Below are positions 31,700-44,237 of a DNA stretch of 64,000 bases, piece by piece. A program made the translations under genes and the position numbers. Source of the stretch: Rhexocercosporidium sp. MPI-PUGE-AT-0058 (taxonomy: Eukaryota > Ascomycota > Leotiomycetes > Helotiales); contig JAGTJL010000017.1 in assembly GCA_020746875.1 (NCBI GenBank), positions 1 to 64,000 on the forward strand. The letters are read 5' to 3'. Under the pieces are notes generated by a model. The model saw nothing but the letters and a program-made list of their open reading frames with translations. It made no database searches and had not been told where the DNA came from. The stretch's first letter is position 1. Every line of letters starts with the position of its first letter.

Positions 31700-34600
31700 A
31701 TAACTTCTTTAAAAGCCGGTTAATATTCCAGTTCCGAATATCGATTAATATTAAATCGCTAACGTCTTAATCGACGGCGCGTCGCCTACGGTTCGCCAGT
31801 CGTTCTATTCTCTTTTATTAATTTTTTAAGAACGATTAAATTACTTCCGTAACTTCCTTTATACGTAAAGCTACTTATAAAGCTTCCTCGCGATTAAGTT
31901 TCTTAATTGCCGTAACCGGAAGCTTTAAGTTAATTAGATCCTAAGAAGTCCTCGGTTTTACGCCGTTAAATAACCGAAAGAAGAAGAAGTTACCGAAAGA
32001 CTTATGCGGCAGCGTTAATTAAACGATATTTATAATCGGCAAGAAATTATTTTAATTATTTTAATAATAATAGCAGAAAAGACGAAGACGTTATTTAATA
32101 TATTAATTCGTTATTTTTATTTAGCCGTCGATATTCGGGTTATACGCCGTCGTAAGCTTGATTTTAATATTAAAGATACGGTAATATTCTTTTTAAAAAG
32201 AAGAAACGAATTAAAGTCTACGGTCCGAAATAATTAAATCCGGTATATTAAAATAATAAGTTTAATAAATAAAGAAGAGGATAATTATGCTTTTAGCAGT
32301 AATTATATCGTTGCAAAGTATTAAGACCGGTTTTTTAAATAAGCGGTTAATAATAATTATAACGAAGTTATAATTGTACTTATTTAAAAGAAGCTTCGTA
32401 AAGTCTATCGTAAGGTATTAATATAGCCGAGTAGGAATTAGTAAGGGATGTAGGAAACCAGGAGTCTTATCTCTTCTAGCTTTTTGCCGGGAGTAATTAT
32501 AATTTATTACGTATCGAGCTATATCTATAATAAGATTATTTTAATAATATTTACGGCTTAATAATACTTTCATCTTTCTGATCTCCGTATATATTATTAA
32601 TAATTAAGAATACACGTATCGAATTAATATTATGCAAAGCTCCGGCGGCTTTAAAGGCATTTTTAAGCGTCCTTAGAAAAGTAACTTATCGTTTGCTAGC
32701 TCGTAATTTAATAATTATTCTCTGGCTTTTTATTAGAAAAGCTTTAGCGAAAGCGAAGTCTTATTAATTAAAAGCACTTAATTAATAATATCGTATTCCG
32801 CGATATTATAAAATATTATAAAATTAGAATTAAGCTTTTTTATTATAAGAATCTCTGAGTCTATTAATACTTCTGCGTCTGGCTTTAGCTCTAGTTCGTC
32901 CTCCGGGATTAAAGCTCTTATAAGTATTAAGAGTACTGTTTCTACGACTTCGATATAAGCGATTATAAGATTGCCGGTAAAAAGCTAAAGATCGGCGGCG
33001 ATTTTTTTAATCGATTTTATCAGTTAGAATTAATTATTAATTACGGATAACCCGCTTACGTACTTCCGTAACCGTAAGGTCTTAATCCCGTCGAGATAAA
33101 ATATTAATTAACGTATTAGTAATCCCGGTGCGATATATAATCGTAAAATAGAAATCCGCGAAGAATTCAGCTTATCGAGCTTACTTGGCTATAAGATTCT
33201 TAATAATTATAAAGTATTCTAAAGCTCGGTAATCCGTATATATAAAGATAATTTTCTGAATACTTAAGAGCTCCGAGCGATATTATTTAAATAACTGGAA
33301 AATCGCTAATATTTCTTTTTTATAAATAAGATAATTAAGCTCGAGATCCGTTATTATCTTAGAAAAGTATTTTATTAAATAATAAGTATTATCTTTTTGC
33401 ATTTAAAATAAGATTTTAATAACGATTTTATCCGAAGAGTCGGTTTCTAGCCGCGCTTGCTTTATTAGGTCGTAATAACGAAGAACCGGCGCGGATTAGA
33501 AAGCTTCCCGGAGAATTTTTCACGCGTTCTTATAAGCGTTATCGAAGTTAAAAGAAACGTCCTTCCCGGTAAGTATCGTAAAGGATTATGCGATGCTATA
33601 AGATTATATTAAGCATATTACCGTATTCGGTATAAAGCATACTTTTCCATAACTCAACTACCTTTGCATAAAGCTCCAGCTTCGCATAAAGCTCCGGCTT
33701 CCGTGCTTTAAACCTCGGAAGCTTTAAGCTTCCGGTAAAGGGTTATTCAGGGCTAAAACAATGGCTTTCGGAAGCCTTAAGCTTCCGTGTTTTAAACCTC
33801 GGAAGCTCTGGTAATATAAAGCTAGTCTTGATACAAAGCTAGTTTCAATATAAAGCTAATAACCGATGCGAGAGCTAAATAGCTTGGCGCCTAAAAGTAG
33901 TTATATAGACCTAGTTTCCCCCGAAGTAATGGAATTATCATTCATATCAAATCTCTTCTTTTCAGATGCGATTATAGTTCTTAATAAACCGCCGGTAAAA
34001 ATTACAGAAATTAAGATAGCTTTATATATTCCGTATATTACCGGCATATCGCTAATCTTTAATCACGCTGATCTTCTCCGGGTTTACTTCGACGCTACCG
34101 ACGCTAATAATAAAACTTAAAAACTTCGTTTTTTGCACGTTAAACTCGGATTTCTTAGTATCGGCTTGAAATCCGTATATTTATAATATTATTATTATCT
34201 TCTTAACGTGAATCTTGTGTTTTTTAAAAGTTAACGAATATATAAAGATATTATTTATATAAGCCGCGCAGAAATTCTCGAGGTGCTTTATTAGGAACTT
34301 ATTAATAAATCGCTGAAAAGTCGCCGGATTATTTATATAATTAAAAAGAAAGATCTTATATTTATACGTACTATATCGAATCCGGAAGGTCGTATAATTT
34401 TCGCTTTTGGGAGATATGCGGATATAATACAAAGCTTATTAAATATTAAGCTTAATAAAGACTTTTGCTTTATAAATACGTATTATTATCTTATCGATTA
34501 AAGGAATTAAATACGGATCTTTTTTAAATAAGGCATTTAACTTCCGGTAATCGACGTATAACCGGAGATTATTATCGGCTTTCTTAGCGAAGAGGATAAG

Positions 34601-35360
34601 GGCCGTATATAATACGCTAGAAGGCTTAATAAAACTTTTATATAAGTTATCAATAATATACTACTTAATTTTTGATAATTATTTTTCAATTATACGCCGG
34701 AGAAGTTCAAAGAATAAATCGTTCTTTTTAATAAGCTCGATTTAATAATTTACGCCTTAGCAATACGCTAATAGCTCGTCGGAGGCTCGCTGAGAAAAGA
34801 GAAGAGTATACTTTTAATACTTTATTAAGAGTTTCTTATTTATTAACTTATTATCTTGCGTATATTTAGCCTTTAAAGCCTCTTTTAAGAATAAGTCTTT
34901 ATTCATCGATGCGAGCTTAATACTTAATTAATTTAAGGCTTTTCGCCGGCGACGAGTCAGCTCTTGGTCGATCTTATACACCGATACTATAAAGGTTTTT
35001 ACTTTATTCTTTTTAGCTTTTTAAGTCGGAAGTACGTTATAAATATTACTATTACCGATATTAAAAAGATTTCTATTATAAGCGCCTTTAATTAATAATT
35101 CGCCGGAGAAGCTTTAGAAGTTCTTTTATTTTTAAATAATAATCCCGGATCACAAGATATCGAAGGGTTTAATTAATCTTTTATAATACGCAAGCGCTTT
35201 TTAACTTTTTTAATAAAGCTCGAAAGTCGAGTCGGCGAGACGCTAGCGGTAAGTCGTATAAAGACTTTTATTTTAAAAGAATCGTCGAGTGCCGTAAGCT
35301 TAATTTGCTTCCGGCGGTAATTATTTATATTTATAAGAATATCTTTTTGTTTCATATCGA
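31700..35360 (-). pseudogene. Gypsy pol (RT, RNase H, integrase), broken
   Basis: Minus strand. Reverse transcriptase at about 34,810-33,970 reads LRLYVDYRKLNALFKKDPY and RISPKSENYTTFRIRYSTYK. An 83-codon stretch (34,181-34,432) remains open and includes NNPATFQRFINKFL and AAYINNIFIY, the DD of the active site now NN. RNase H at about 33,590-33,000 reads LTGKDVSF, RLETDSSDKI and ELNYLIYKKEILAIF. Integrase near 32,150 reads LTTAYNPNIDG, matching the TAYHPQTDGQ motif. The RT/RNase H junction is split by the solo LTR at 33,597-33,964. Confidence 0.86.
33597..33964 (-). mobile_element. Solo LTR (368 bp) inside the Gypsy pol
   Basis: Flanked by the 5 bp duplication GATGC (33,592-33,596 and 33,965-33,969). 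On the minus strand it begins TGAAAAG and ends CTTATA (CA changed to TA). Removing it with one GATGC rejoins FCNFYRRFIKNYNRI to A*SFTILTGKD in the Gypsy frame. It carries two near-copies of a GCTTCCG..TTTAAACCTCGGAAGCT block (about 33,690-33,725 and 33,780-33,812) and is less RIP-mutated than its host. The 84-codon ORF at 33,866-34,120 straddles its border and is not a gene. Confidence 0.82.
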
Positions 35361-37572
35361 GCTAATAAGACTTAACGATTAGCTTATTGGAACGGTTAAT
35401 ATCGACGAAGATTCGCTACTTAAAATACGGCTAAACGGGCATATTTAATAATTATTTTAATCGATTGCGATTCTTTATATACGATTACTTTAAGTCGTAA
35501 TACTCGAGGAACTTCCAATTAATTAAAACGTCGGTATTTCTTAAGTTAATTACTAGGAAAAGGAAGTTGATTCGCCGGCGATAGATCGTTAAAATAAGTA
35601 AAACAGCCGTATCGATTAGCTTGCTTTTCTTATTATTATAATTAATTAAGACGATTAACTAAACGAGTATTACGAAAGAAATATTAAATTATTTAATAAG
35701 TCGGTATGTAAAAGAAGTTTTAATTATACCGAAAATATTCGCTTTATTATTAATATATATAAGTATTTTAATAAAGAATTTATTCTTTTTTAATTTAATA
35801 TTAATTAAGAATTATCGTCTTTTAATAAGAGTACGGAAATTAAATACTAAGTCTTTCTATAAGTTATAGTTAACGTCGAGGTATAAATCTTTATTACGGC
35901 TTAAGAGTTTTTTAATAACTCGTCAGTCTTTAAGTCTTCGCCGATAATTAATTAAGAAATCGACTTATCGAGAGCTTAATCTTTATAGCGCTTAAGATAA
36001 TCACTAGCTTAATAGCCGGTTTTATTATAATAAAAGCAAGTATCGGAGGAAACGTCTTTAAATACAAGAGGAAATACGGAAGACTCAGGTCGGCGTAAGA
36101 CAGGCGAAAGAGAAGGCGTACGTTAGCGAATATCTAACGATTATTTTAAAGTCGAGGTCGGGGGTTTTTATACGCTAATAGCCGGTAAAAGAAAAGTTGC
36201 ACGCTAATTTTCCTTGTTCAAGATACCGCGCGAGTCGTTAATATTAATATTATAAAAAGAGATTCGAGGGGCCTCGCGAGCAGTAGCAGTAATACGTTTA
36301 TAAGCTCGTTCGGCGGCGATATTTCGTAACTCACGGTCTAATATAGCTAAGAATTCGTTAAGAGCCGTATAATCTCCGGCGAATTTATATTTCTTAATAT
36401 AAATATCGTACTTAAGCTTATCCGAGACTTTCTTATATATATCGTCGAACTAGCGAGTAAGTAAGATCTTTCCGGTAATCGTATATATTATAAACTTCGT
36501 ACGGAACTTATTATACGTTATATTACTTATATATAATTAGCTGTACTTAAGCTTAATTACTTATACTCGGTTATAATCGAAGAAGCGCTAGTCTAAAGCC
36601 TTTAATACGTCGGCAGCTTTATTGAAATCTCCGGCGAAATTAGGATTTATTTACTAAAGAAAATAATCTTAGCTTTTCTTATTATATATTTAAAATAAGC
36701 GTAAACTTGCGATTCGCTAGTAAAGAAGTTGCCCGAGTACTTTTAAATAAAAAGCTTTATATTTATCTTTTAAGTATTATATTCGATTTCGCCCTTATAA
36801 TCGCTAAAAGGAATACGGGAGTATTTAATCTTATTAAGTTCGACGGCAAAAATAATAGAGTTTAATTTAAAGAGATAATAATCGGGAGTTAACTAGAAGT
36901 CTGCCGTAAAAGCACGCACTGATTAGTCGTAAGAAAAAGAAAAAGTACGAGTCTTTTAGTAAAGATTATTAATAATATATTAATCGAGGGCTTACTTAAT
37001 AGCAGCGGCAATAGCAGAACTAATAAAGAGCTCGATCAGCTGATTTACTTTTGCTTATTAAGCGGGAGTAAGGCCCTTTATAACGAGGGTAAGTTCTGGC
37101 GACAGTTCTGGCGATTCGTCGAAGAAGTTCTGAAGTTTATCTTCCGAATCCGAATCGGATTCTTCGAAGTTGTCGGGTTCTTTTATAAAAGTCTCGACCG
37201 AAGAGATAAGAGTATCGGTAAAGCCTAGTCGTAAGGGGGCGCTTCTTTCTTTAGAGCTTCGCCGACGAAGGAAAAATATTAGTAATAATAATAATATAAA
37301 GTAAAAAAGTATTTAAAGTAATTAATCGATTTATTAATTAAATATATAAATCGAAACGAGAATGCGCGTTAAGTTATAATAAAGCAGGTTAACCGTAAGA
37401 GGTTTTCCAGCTTTCTCTAAAACAGTCTACTACTAAGGCAGAAAAGTACTTATTTATTAAATAAGCTAAAGTATTAAAGCTCGTTATTAACTTATTATAA
37501 AAGCAGGTCGATAAGGCGCAAGACCGGGTAAAATATAACGCTTTATAGCGAAAGGGTATTAGTCTTTTCTTA

Positions 37573-37872
37573 TATTACGGCTAATAAGAAGTTAATACGA
37601 CGAATTAACTTTAGCTTTATATTTAAGCTTAATACTACGCCTAAAATCAAAAAGAAAAGATAAAAAAGAAAAAAGAATATTTTATAAAAGAGAGCTCGAG
37701 TATAAATATACGAGGGCCTTCTTAATAAAGCTTAGCGTAATCGAACGCTATTTATAATAACAAGTCGTATACTCGTTAAATAATCTTCCTTATTCGGCTT
37801 AGCGTCGTCGTATAGCCAGCGATGCTACGAGCTGTATCGGTTAGAATACGAGGCGCATCGGAGGTCGTAATA
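37573..37872 (-). repeat. Gypsy LTR, right copy
   Basis: Starts TATTACGGCTAA and ends GTCGTAATA. Differences from the left copy are mainly transitions. Confidence 0.9.
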
Positions 37873-38724
37873 AATAAAGTATACCTTTTAGACTTATATT
37901 TTAGTAAATCAGATTATATTAATTAAAGATAAGTATTACAAATATCGTTATTTAAGAAACTAGCGTACGGCTTTTCACAAGAAGAATTATAGCAAAAGGA
38001 AGATGATATTATTTCTTTACTGAATTTATAAAACTTCCTTAATAAGTAAGCGAAAGCCGGGAAATAAAAGATCTTTTTATATATACTGGCGGGATTTTAA
38101 GATGCTTTACCGCCGAGTAAGTAATAATTACGTAAACGCAAATAATAAATACGAGGTCGTTAAAATAAAGTAATTTATCTCTTATATTATGCTTATATTA
38201 AATGTTAATATATAATTTAAGTATATCGACGGTATATTTAAAGTCGAGTTTAAGTTGCGCATTACTTTTAAATTTAAGCCTGTGGCCGGACCGGACGACC
38301 TGCTCTTCTTGCTTATTTAATATTAAGCTCGTAATAAATTCGCCTTTCTTACCGAAGAAAACCGTTACAATATCGCTATTATAATATTATTTTAAGCTTA
38401 TATAAGCGGTCGACCAGCGGAGTTCGTTCACGTATCGAAGGGCAAAGCTAGTGAAGACCCTCTCGGCGAAAGGGAAGCGGCTAATAAAAACGTTTACTCT
38501 TATAAAGTAACGTATTATAATCACGATAAGGATAGCGATACCGATATTAATAGCGAGACTGAGTGCGACGATAATAGTAACGCTAACGATAGCCTTAAAT
38601 CTGACGACGATATAATATTCGACTTTAACGATAATAAAAGTAATAATAATACCGCCGACGAAAATATAAACGATTACTCTGCCTTTAATAGCGATTATAA
38701 TAGCGATAAGACGGATGTAATTAT
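37873..38724 (+). pseudogene. DUF3435-like gene, piece 2 (central part)
   Basis: One plus-strand frame with only RIP-type stops. In order: YWRDFKMLYRRVSNNYV, KPVAGPDDLLFLL, ENRYNIAIIILF*AYISGRP, AEFVHVSKGKASEDPLGE, then a long Asp/Asn/Ser-rich acidic linker ending KTDVII at 38,724. From memory this matches fungal proteins annotated as DUF3435, FluG-domain or C2H2-finger proteins, whose core is tyrosine-recombinase-like. It is interrupted on the left by the Gypsy element (duplication GATAA/AATAA) and on the right by the Copia nest (duplication ATTAT, 38,720-38,724). The 60-codon ORF at 38,202 is in another frame. Confidence 0.7.
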
Positions 38725-38921
38725 TGTCGTGCAGGTTATGGTTGGTTGGCTAAGCGAGCCCAATTAAGACTACCAAAACCATAGCGCCAGTAAGCTCCCT
38801 TATTCAAGGAGCTTAAATGCGCCATATGTAATAATATAATAATAAGAATATACGCAACTGCGCAGCTTTTAATTAAACTTAATATTCGCTTCTGTAAAGC
38901 CTCAAGGTATATTATATAATA
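38725..38921 (+). repeat. Copia 2 outer 5' LTR
   Basis: Begins TGTCGTGCAGGTTATGG. It ends ATTATATAATA, the RIP-mutated form of the GTTGCACGATA end of its partner. The LTR ends are short inverted repeats (TGTCGTGC / GCACGATA). Confidence 0.92.
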
Positions 38922-41900
38922 ATTATAAGCCTCGTGAGTTATAAAAGCTTCCTAATCGCATATATACGCCGACGTGGCTTTATAAAAGTATTTTATACCG
39001 CTATTTAGAAGCTATCGCAATTCTTTAAACTCGTCGATAACTCTTAAACTACTAAATATTCTCGACGCTATATTATTAGTATACTTTAAACAAATAATAT
39101 TATTTCCAAAATTACTTGCGGACTGCACCTTAAAAGCACGAAAGGATTAGGCGATATAATACTTACGATTGAATTTTTATATTATATTTATAAGTGCATT
39201 AAATATAATAAATCTTACCGCTTTTATAACTAGCTATATTCCAGAACTCCGACTAAAGGCTTTAACGCTTGAAAGCACCGCTTAATAAGTAGTAAAGATA
39301 TAATTAAATTAGTATTACGCTAATATTATAACTTAAAAAATAATAAACTTATAGCCGTTTTTAACGCCTAAGTCGTCTAATAAAAATACTTTAATAAAAG
39401 GAATAAGTTTAAAAGAAGCTAATCTATTTCTTCACCCGATAATTACAGAGATATAATAAATTTATATAATATAAGCTAAAGAGTATTAGTATACGCTGGC
39501 TGAATAAACGAGCTAAAATAATAAGTATATAGCTTTATATAACTAGCTCTTCAAAACGGTAAACGATTCGCTCTTAGACTTTGCGATTAAGGAACTGGCC
39601 GGCAAAAACGAATTAAGTATATAATCGTTAGTTAGTATACTTTAGCGTAATATAATATTATTAAAATCGTCGGTTTTTATTATTATAATTACGGAATACG
39701 AAAAGGTTTTAAAAGAAGTATATAAAAGAAAAGTCAACGTTAATTAATAAATAAGAGACTTTTTAAAAGCTTATAGAAATGCTAAGGCGTACGATATACT
39801 TAACGTTAAAGGCATTATAGCTTTAAAGAAGTAATTACGTGCGGTAAGAGCTTATATACACTTAAATTAAGCAAATCTTATTTTTAATACGATTATACGC
39901 GACGATTAACTTAAAAAAGAATATGAGTTTACTTTTAATAATTATATATAAGTGCTTCTCGGCATAAATTAAGAGCATATTATATTTAGGAAGCTTAAGC
40001 GTTAAGGAAGAGGAGGCGATTAATATTTAACTTTTAAAGGAATTAATATTAGTGCGTCGGATGCAAGCTTTAATAAATCTCGCTCTCGAGGCTAAAGTAG
40101 CTTATATTTATACGGCATAAATAATAAGCATTTCTTTAAGCCGCTTAAGTATTAGAGATTACGTTATATAATTAACGGAACGACTTTTAAAAGTATAAAG
40201 CATATATTAAATATTAATAAAGTATTAATAACTTATAAGAAGTTGGAAATTATAAACTTTAAAAAGCTTAAGATAATTATAATTAAAGAAAGATAAAAGT
40301 ATATCGCAGTCGCTAAAATCACCGGAGCTAATTATAATAATAACTTTAAACCTATTATAAATGCTAAATTACTCGATGCCGCTGCATTTATAAATAATAA
40401 AGGCAAAAATAAAGCTTTATAAAATAATTTGAATATTAATGCAGCTGTAATCGACCTAAAGCTCCTCGACGATATATTCTGCGATAGTGCTTTAAGTCCT
40501 GGCATTTATATTATTATAAAGTTTTAACGCTACCTTTTATTAAATAGCACGCTTATTAATAATTGTAATGCTACTTACTTAGTTAATAATATTAATAAGC
40601 TCGTCTCTGGCAGTTTCAAACGTATTATAAAAGATATAATTAATACTAGCACTTTAAGTTTATTAATTATTAATAAAGGTATACGTATCTTCGAAAACGC
40701 TTTATATAATTCTGAAAGATTATATACTCGGAATTTAATACTAAGCAACGTAGCTATTATAAAAAGGTTTAACGTTAATATTATTTCTGAGAGCCTCCTC
40801 GTATAGTCGGGAGTATAATATAATAATACTAATACGACTTTACGAGTAAATAATACTAAAGATAATTATATAATAAAAAACTTATAGCGCAGGTAAAACT
40901 TTATAATATTTAAATATAAGCTTATTAATAATTGCTCGCGCTCTCTATAACTACATGCTTTTATAAAAGCTCGTAAATCTCTTATTATAATAATATACTT
41001 AATAATTAATAAACGATTGCATTCTTTTAAAAAGCATACTTTTCAATTAACTTGCAGTTTCTTACGACCCCGGAGCGATATAATACAGATATAGCACTTA
41101 CGCGCCGGTTACTTCGGTAAAATAGCCCTAAAAGCTTTAGTAAAGTATATACGTAATATTCAAATTAATGAAATTACGCGTATAAAATACGAAAGTTATA
41201 TTATAATATATTCAAGTTAATAATTATCGCGTAAAGAATTAAATAATAAGTCCCCGAGACCTTTCTTTAGAATCGCATAAGATTTATTTAATTATTTTAT
41301 AAGTTACGATAGGATATGCTAATTATTATTAATTAAAGACGAATATAATAAAAAGCTCTTCGTATTCACGCTTATTAGCAAATATTAAGATTCTGTTATA
41401 AGCGTGCTTAAAACGTTTAAGATATAGACTAAGCGCTAATATAATCTTATTATATATAAAATCAGGTCTAATAATAATACGTCGATAATCAGCATAAGAT
41501 ACTAGAATAAATACGATTAATAAGTATTAAATAATAGCATAAAGCTAAAGCTTATTACGGTTTATACGCATAAGTCGAATAGAAGTGCAGAGAAAGCTAG
41601 CGGAGAGCTTATTATTAAAGCCTTGAAGATGATAATAAGTATTAACTTATTATCTAAGTTATAATCGGAAGCTGTTCTAATAACTGCGTATTTTTATAAT
41701 ATATTACTACTTACTAGAAAAGCTATATAATCGCTAAACGAAATGCTAAAGATATAATTTAAATAATATTTTCGACAATACGACTCAAAAGTAATAAAAA
41801 AACTGCTAGTCGATTTAAGGCTTAATTAAAGTAATATCTTTGCGTATAACGCTAAAGCTTACGCGATAATTAAAGACCGATAAGCTTTCCGTAATAAGAG

Positions 41901-43834
41901 AAGCTTTAAGATCAACTTTAAGGAGTATATTAAATACTTAATTAGTTATTACGTAATTAATATATATAAGATCTAGATACTTTAATTAAAGTATATAATA
42001 CGTATTCGAAATGTTATTTTTAATAAAGTATAGTTCTATAGCAAGTAAGCGGTAGTCGGCTAATTATTATTAATACTTAAATAAGTTATTAATATACTTA
42101 TAGAAACTAAAGCTGTTTAAGACGCCGAGTTAGTTATCGAACACGTAAAAGACGAATATATATAAGCTGAAAATAATATAAAATTAAATAAATTATTACT
42201 TAACCTGATGGAAGTCGACGAAGTTTTTAAAAAAGTAGTTTTATACGTAATTACAGAGCTCATAACTTTAGAAAAAGCGGGACTGCTTATTTCACGAGAG
42301 CACCAGAATAAGCTAATCCTTTTAAATTCACGAGTTAATATATTAAAAGACAATATAAAACTTAATATAAATATTTTAATAATATTAAAAAGCTTAAGTA
42401 TATTAAGATAAACTCGAAGTTAAATATAACAAAACGAACATTTCGAGCCTGGGAGGAGTATTATAAGTAGGAAACAATTACTCCAGATTAAAGGTGCGTA
42501 TAACTCAATACCTCAAGTTATAATTTAAAATAAACTATAAGACAGCCAGAATTAATTATTATATTAAATTAAAGCAATTAATGCAGGCTTAGGAAATACT
42601 CTAAAGCACGAAAACACCTCGTCTGAAGAAGATTACGGCGAGCTTAAAGGAGATTAATAACTTCTTCTGGGAAATATACTATTAAATATATTATTATAAT
42701 ATCTTTTAAAAGATAATATAATTTAAGAGACCTTCGATAGAGTACTTTAAGTATTAAATTAAAGTTCATTACGCTTTATCACTCGAGCTTAGCGGATATA
42801 TTAAGTAAGAGAAATAATATAATTAAATAAATAGTTTAAGAAAAGCCTAGGAATATACTTCTTTATAATAAGAAAATTCTTAAACGCCGAATCCATAAAT
42901 TAAACAAATAAGAATTATACGTATATCGCATTTTTTATTACGATATTCTAAAATAATAAAATAACGCGTGAAGATAAAAAAGATTATAAAATTATATATA
43001 TTATATTTACAATTATAATTAATAGCGAATCGATCAGAATATAAATAACTGCAAGCTCTGAATTAATATAATTATATTAAGTAAAGCTCTTATAAGTATT
43101 AAAATACTAAAAGGATTTAAAATAGCACTCGTAAAGAGAATATTTTAAGGAAGACGCGCGTAAAGAAATAAAGAATCTTTAAATTAAGAAATATTAATAT
43201 ATCGTATTAAAAGCAAATACGAAAATAACGCTTATATTATTAAAATAAGTATTTACGTATAAAGTTAATTCAACGAGATAGCTTATGTGTATTAAATCGC
43301 GAGTCGTTACTAAAGGTAATTTACAGGAAAATATTATAATATTCTTTATATACGCTTCTACGCTAATAATAAAATCTTTTCGCGTTATAATAGCTATAAT
43401 AGCATAGTTTAACTTAAAGGTTAAATAATACGACGTCGTAAATGCGTTTATTAATACAGAATAAGACAAACGAAATACACTTATTTACTACTATCTCCCC
43501 GACGGTTTTAAACAGCCCGGCATAATTATTAAGATCGATAAAGCCTTATATAGCTTCCGCGACTCTTTAGTTTTATAATATAGCGACTTCTTAATTATAC
43601 TTGAAAGCTTTAATCTCGTATTACTTGCAAAAGAGCCTTATATCTTTACGAACGACAAGCGAATAGTATTTATAGCCTTTTACGTGGATAATATATAAGT
43701 GCTATATTATAATTCAAACTTTCTTATAATAATTAAAATCATCGATAGCTTAAATAACGCTTACGAACTTATTATAATAAGAGATATAGAATAGTTTTTT
43801 AGGAGTGCGAATTGTACGTAATAAATATATAAAG

Positions 43835-44237
43835 TATAGTGTAGAAGTGGATTAAAGCACTATAAGTAGTTGTAATTGAATTAAAGTGATTAATTATTAT
43901 TTTTAAAAGCTCCCAGAATCAGGAGAAGATAATTATTCTCCTGAAGGCGGTTTACAATAGCAGAACTTAATTAGGTCACGTGCAGTGCCAAAAGAGCAGC
44001 TGCCCGTGCTTATACGACACACTCCCTAGGCAATAAACAGTAGTAAGCTACTTGTGGTGTAGAAGTGGATTAAAGCACTGTAAGCAGTTGTAATTGAATT
44101 GAAGTGATTAATTATTATTTTTAAAAGCTCCCAGAATCAAGAGAAAATAATTATTCTCCTAAAAGCGGTTTACAGTAACAGAACTTAATTAAATCACGTG
44201 CAGTGCCAAGAGAGCAGCTGCCCGTGTTTATACGACA
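43835..44237 (-). repeat. Tandemly duplicated left LTR of Copia 3
   Basis: Two LTR copies, 43,835-44,019 and 44,053-44,237, are separated by 33 bp. The second is followed by nearly the same 33 bp, so the repeated unit is 218 bp: LTR plus the purine-tract side (CTCCC on the plus strand). In coding sense this is the 3' LTR. Confidence 0.9.

Larger units (their letters stand above)
30916..37872 (-). mobile_element. Gypsy LTR retrotransposon (complete, RIP-inactivated)
   Basis: 6,957 bp with LTRs at 30,916-31,214 and 37,573-37,872 (about 300 bp) and a 5 bp duplication GATAA/AATAA (30,911-30,915 and 37,873-37,877; the G/A difference is RIP-type). Coding is on the minus strand: gag at the right (about 36-37.5 kb), protease/spacer, reverse transcriptase, RNase H, integrase at the left. 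That is the Ty3/Gypsy order. It sits inside the DUF3435-like frame and carries a 368 bp solo LTR. Confidence 0.9.

Noticed and set aside
33866..34120. 84-codon plus-strand ORF
   Set aside because: It crosses the solo LTR border and runs antisense to a clear Gypsy reverse transcriptase frame.
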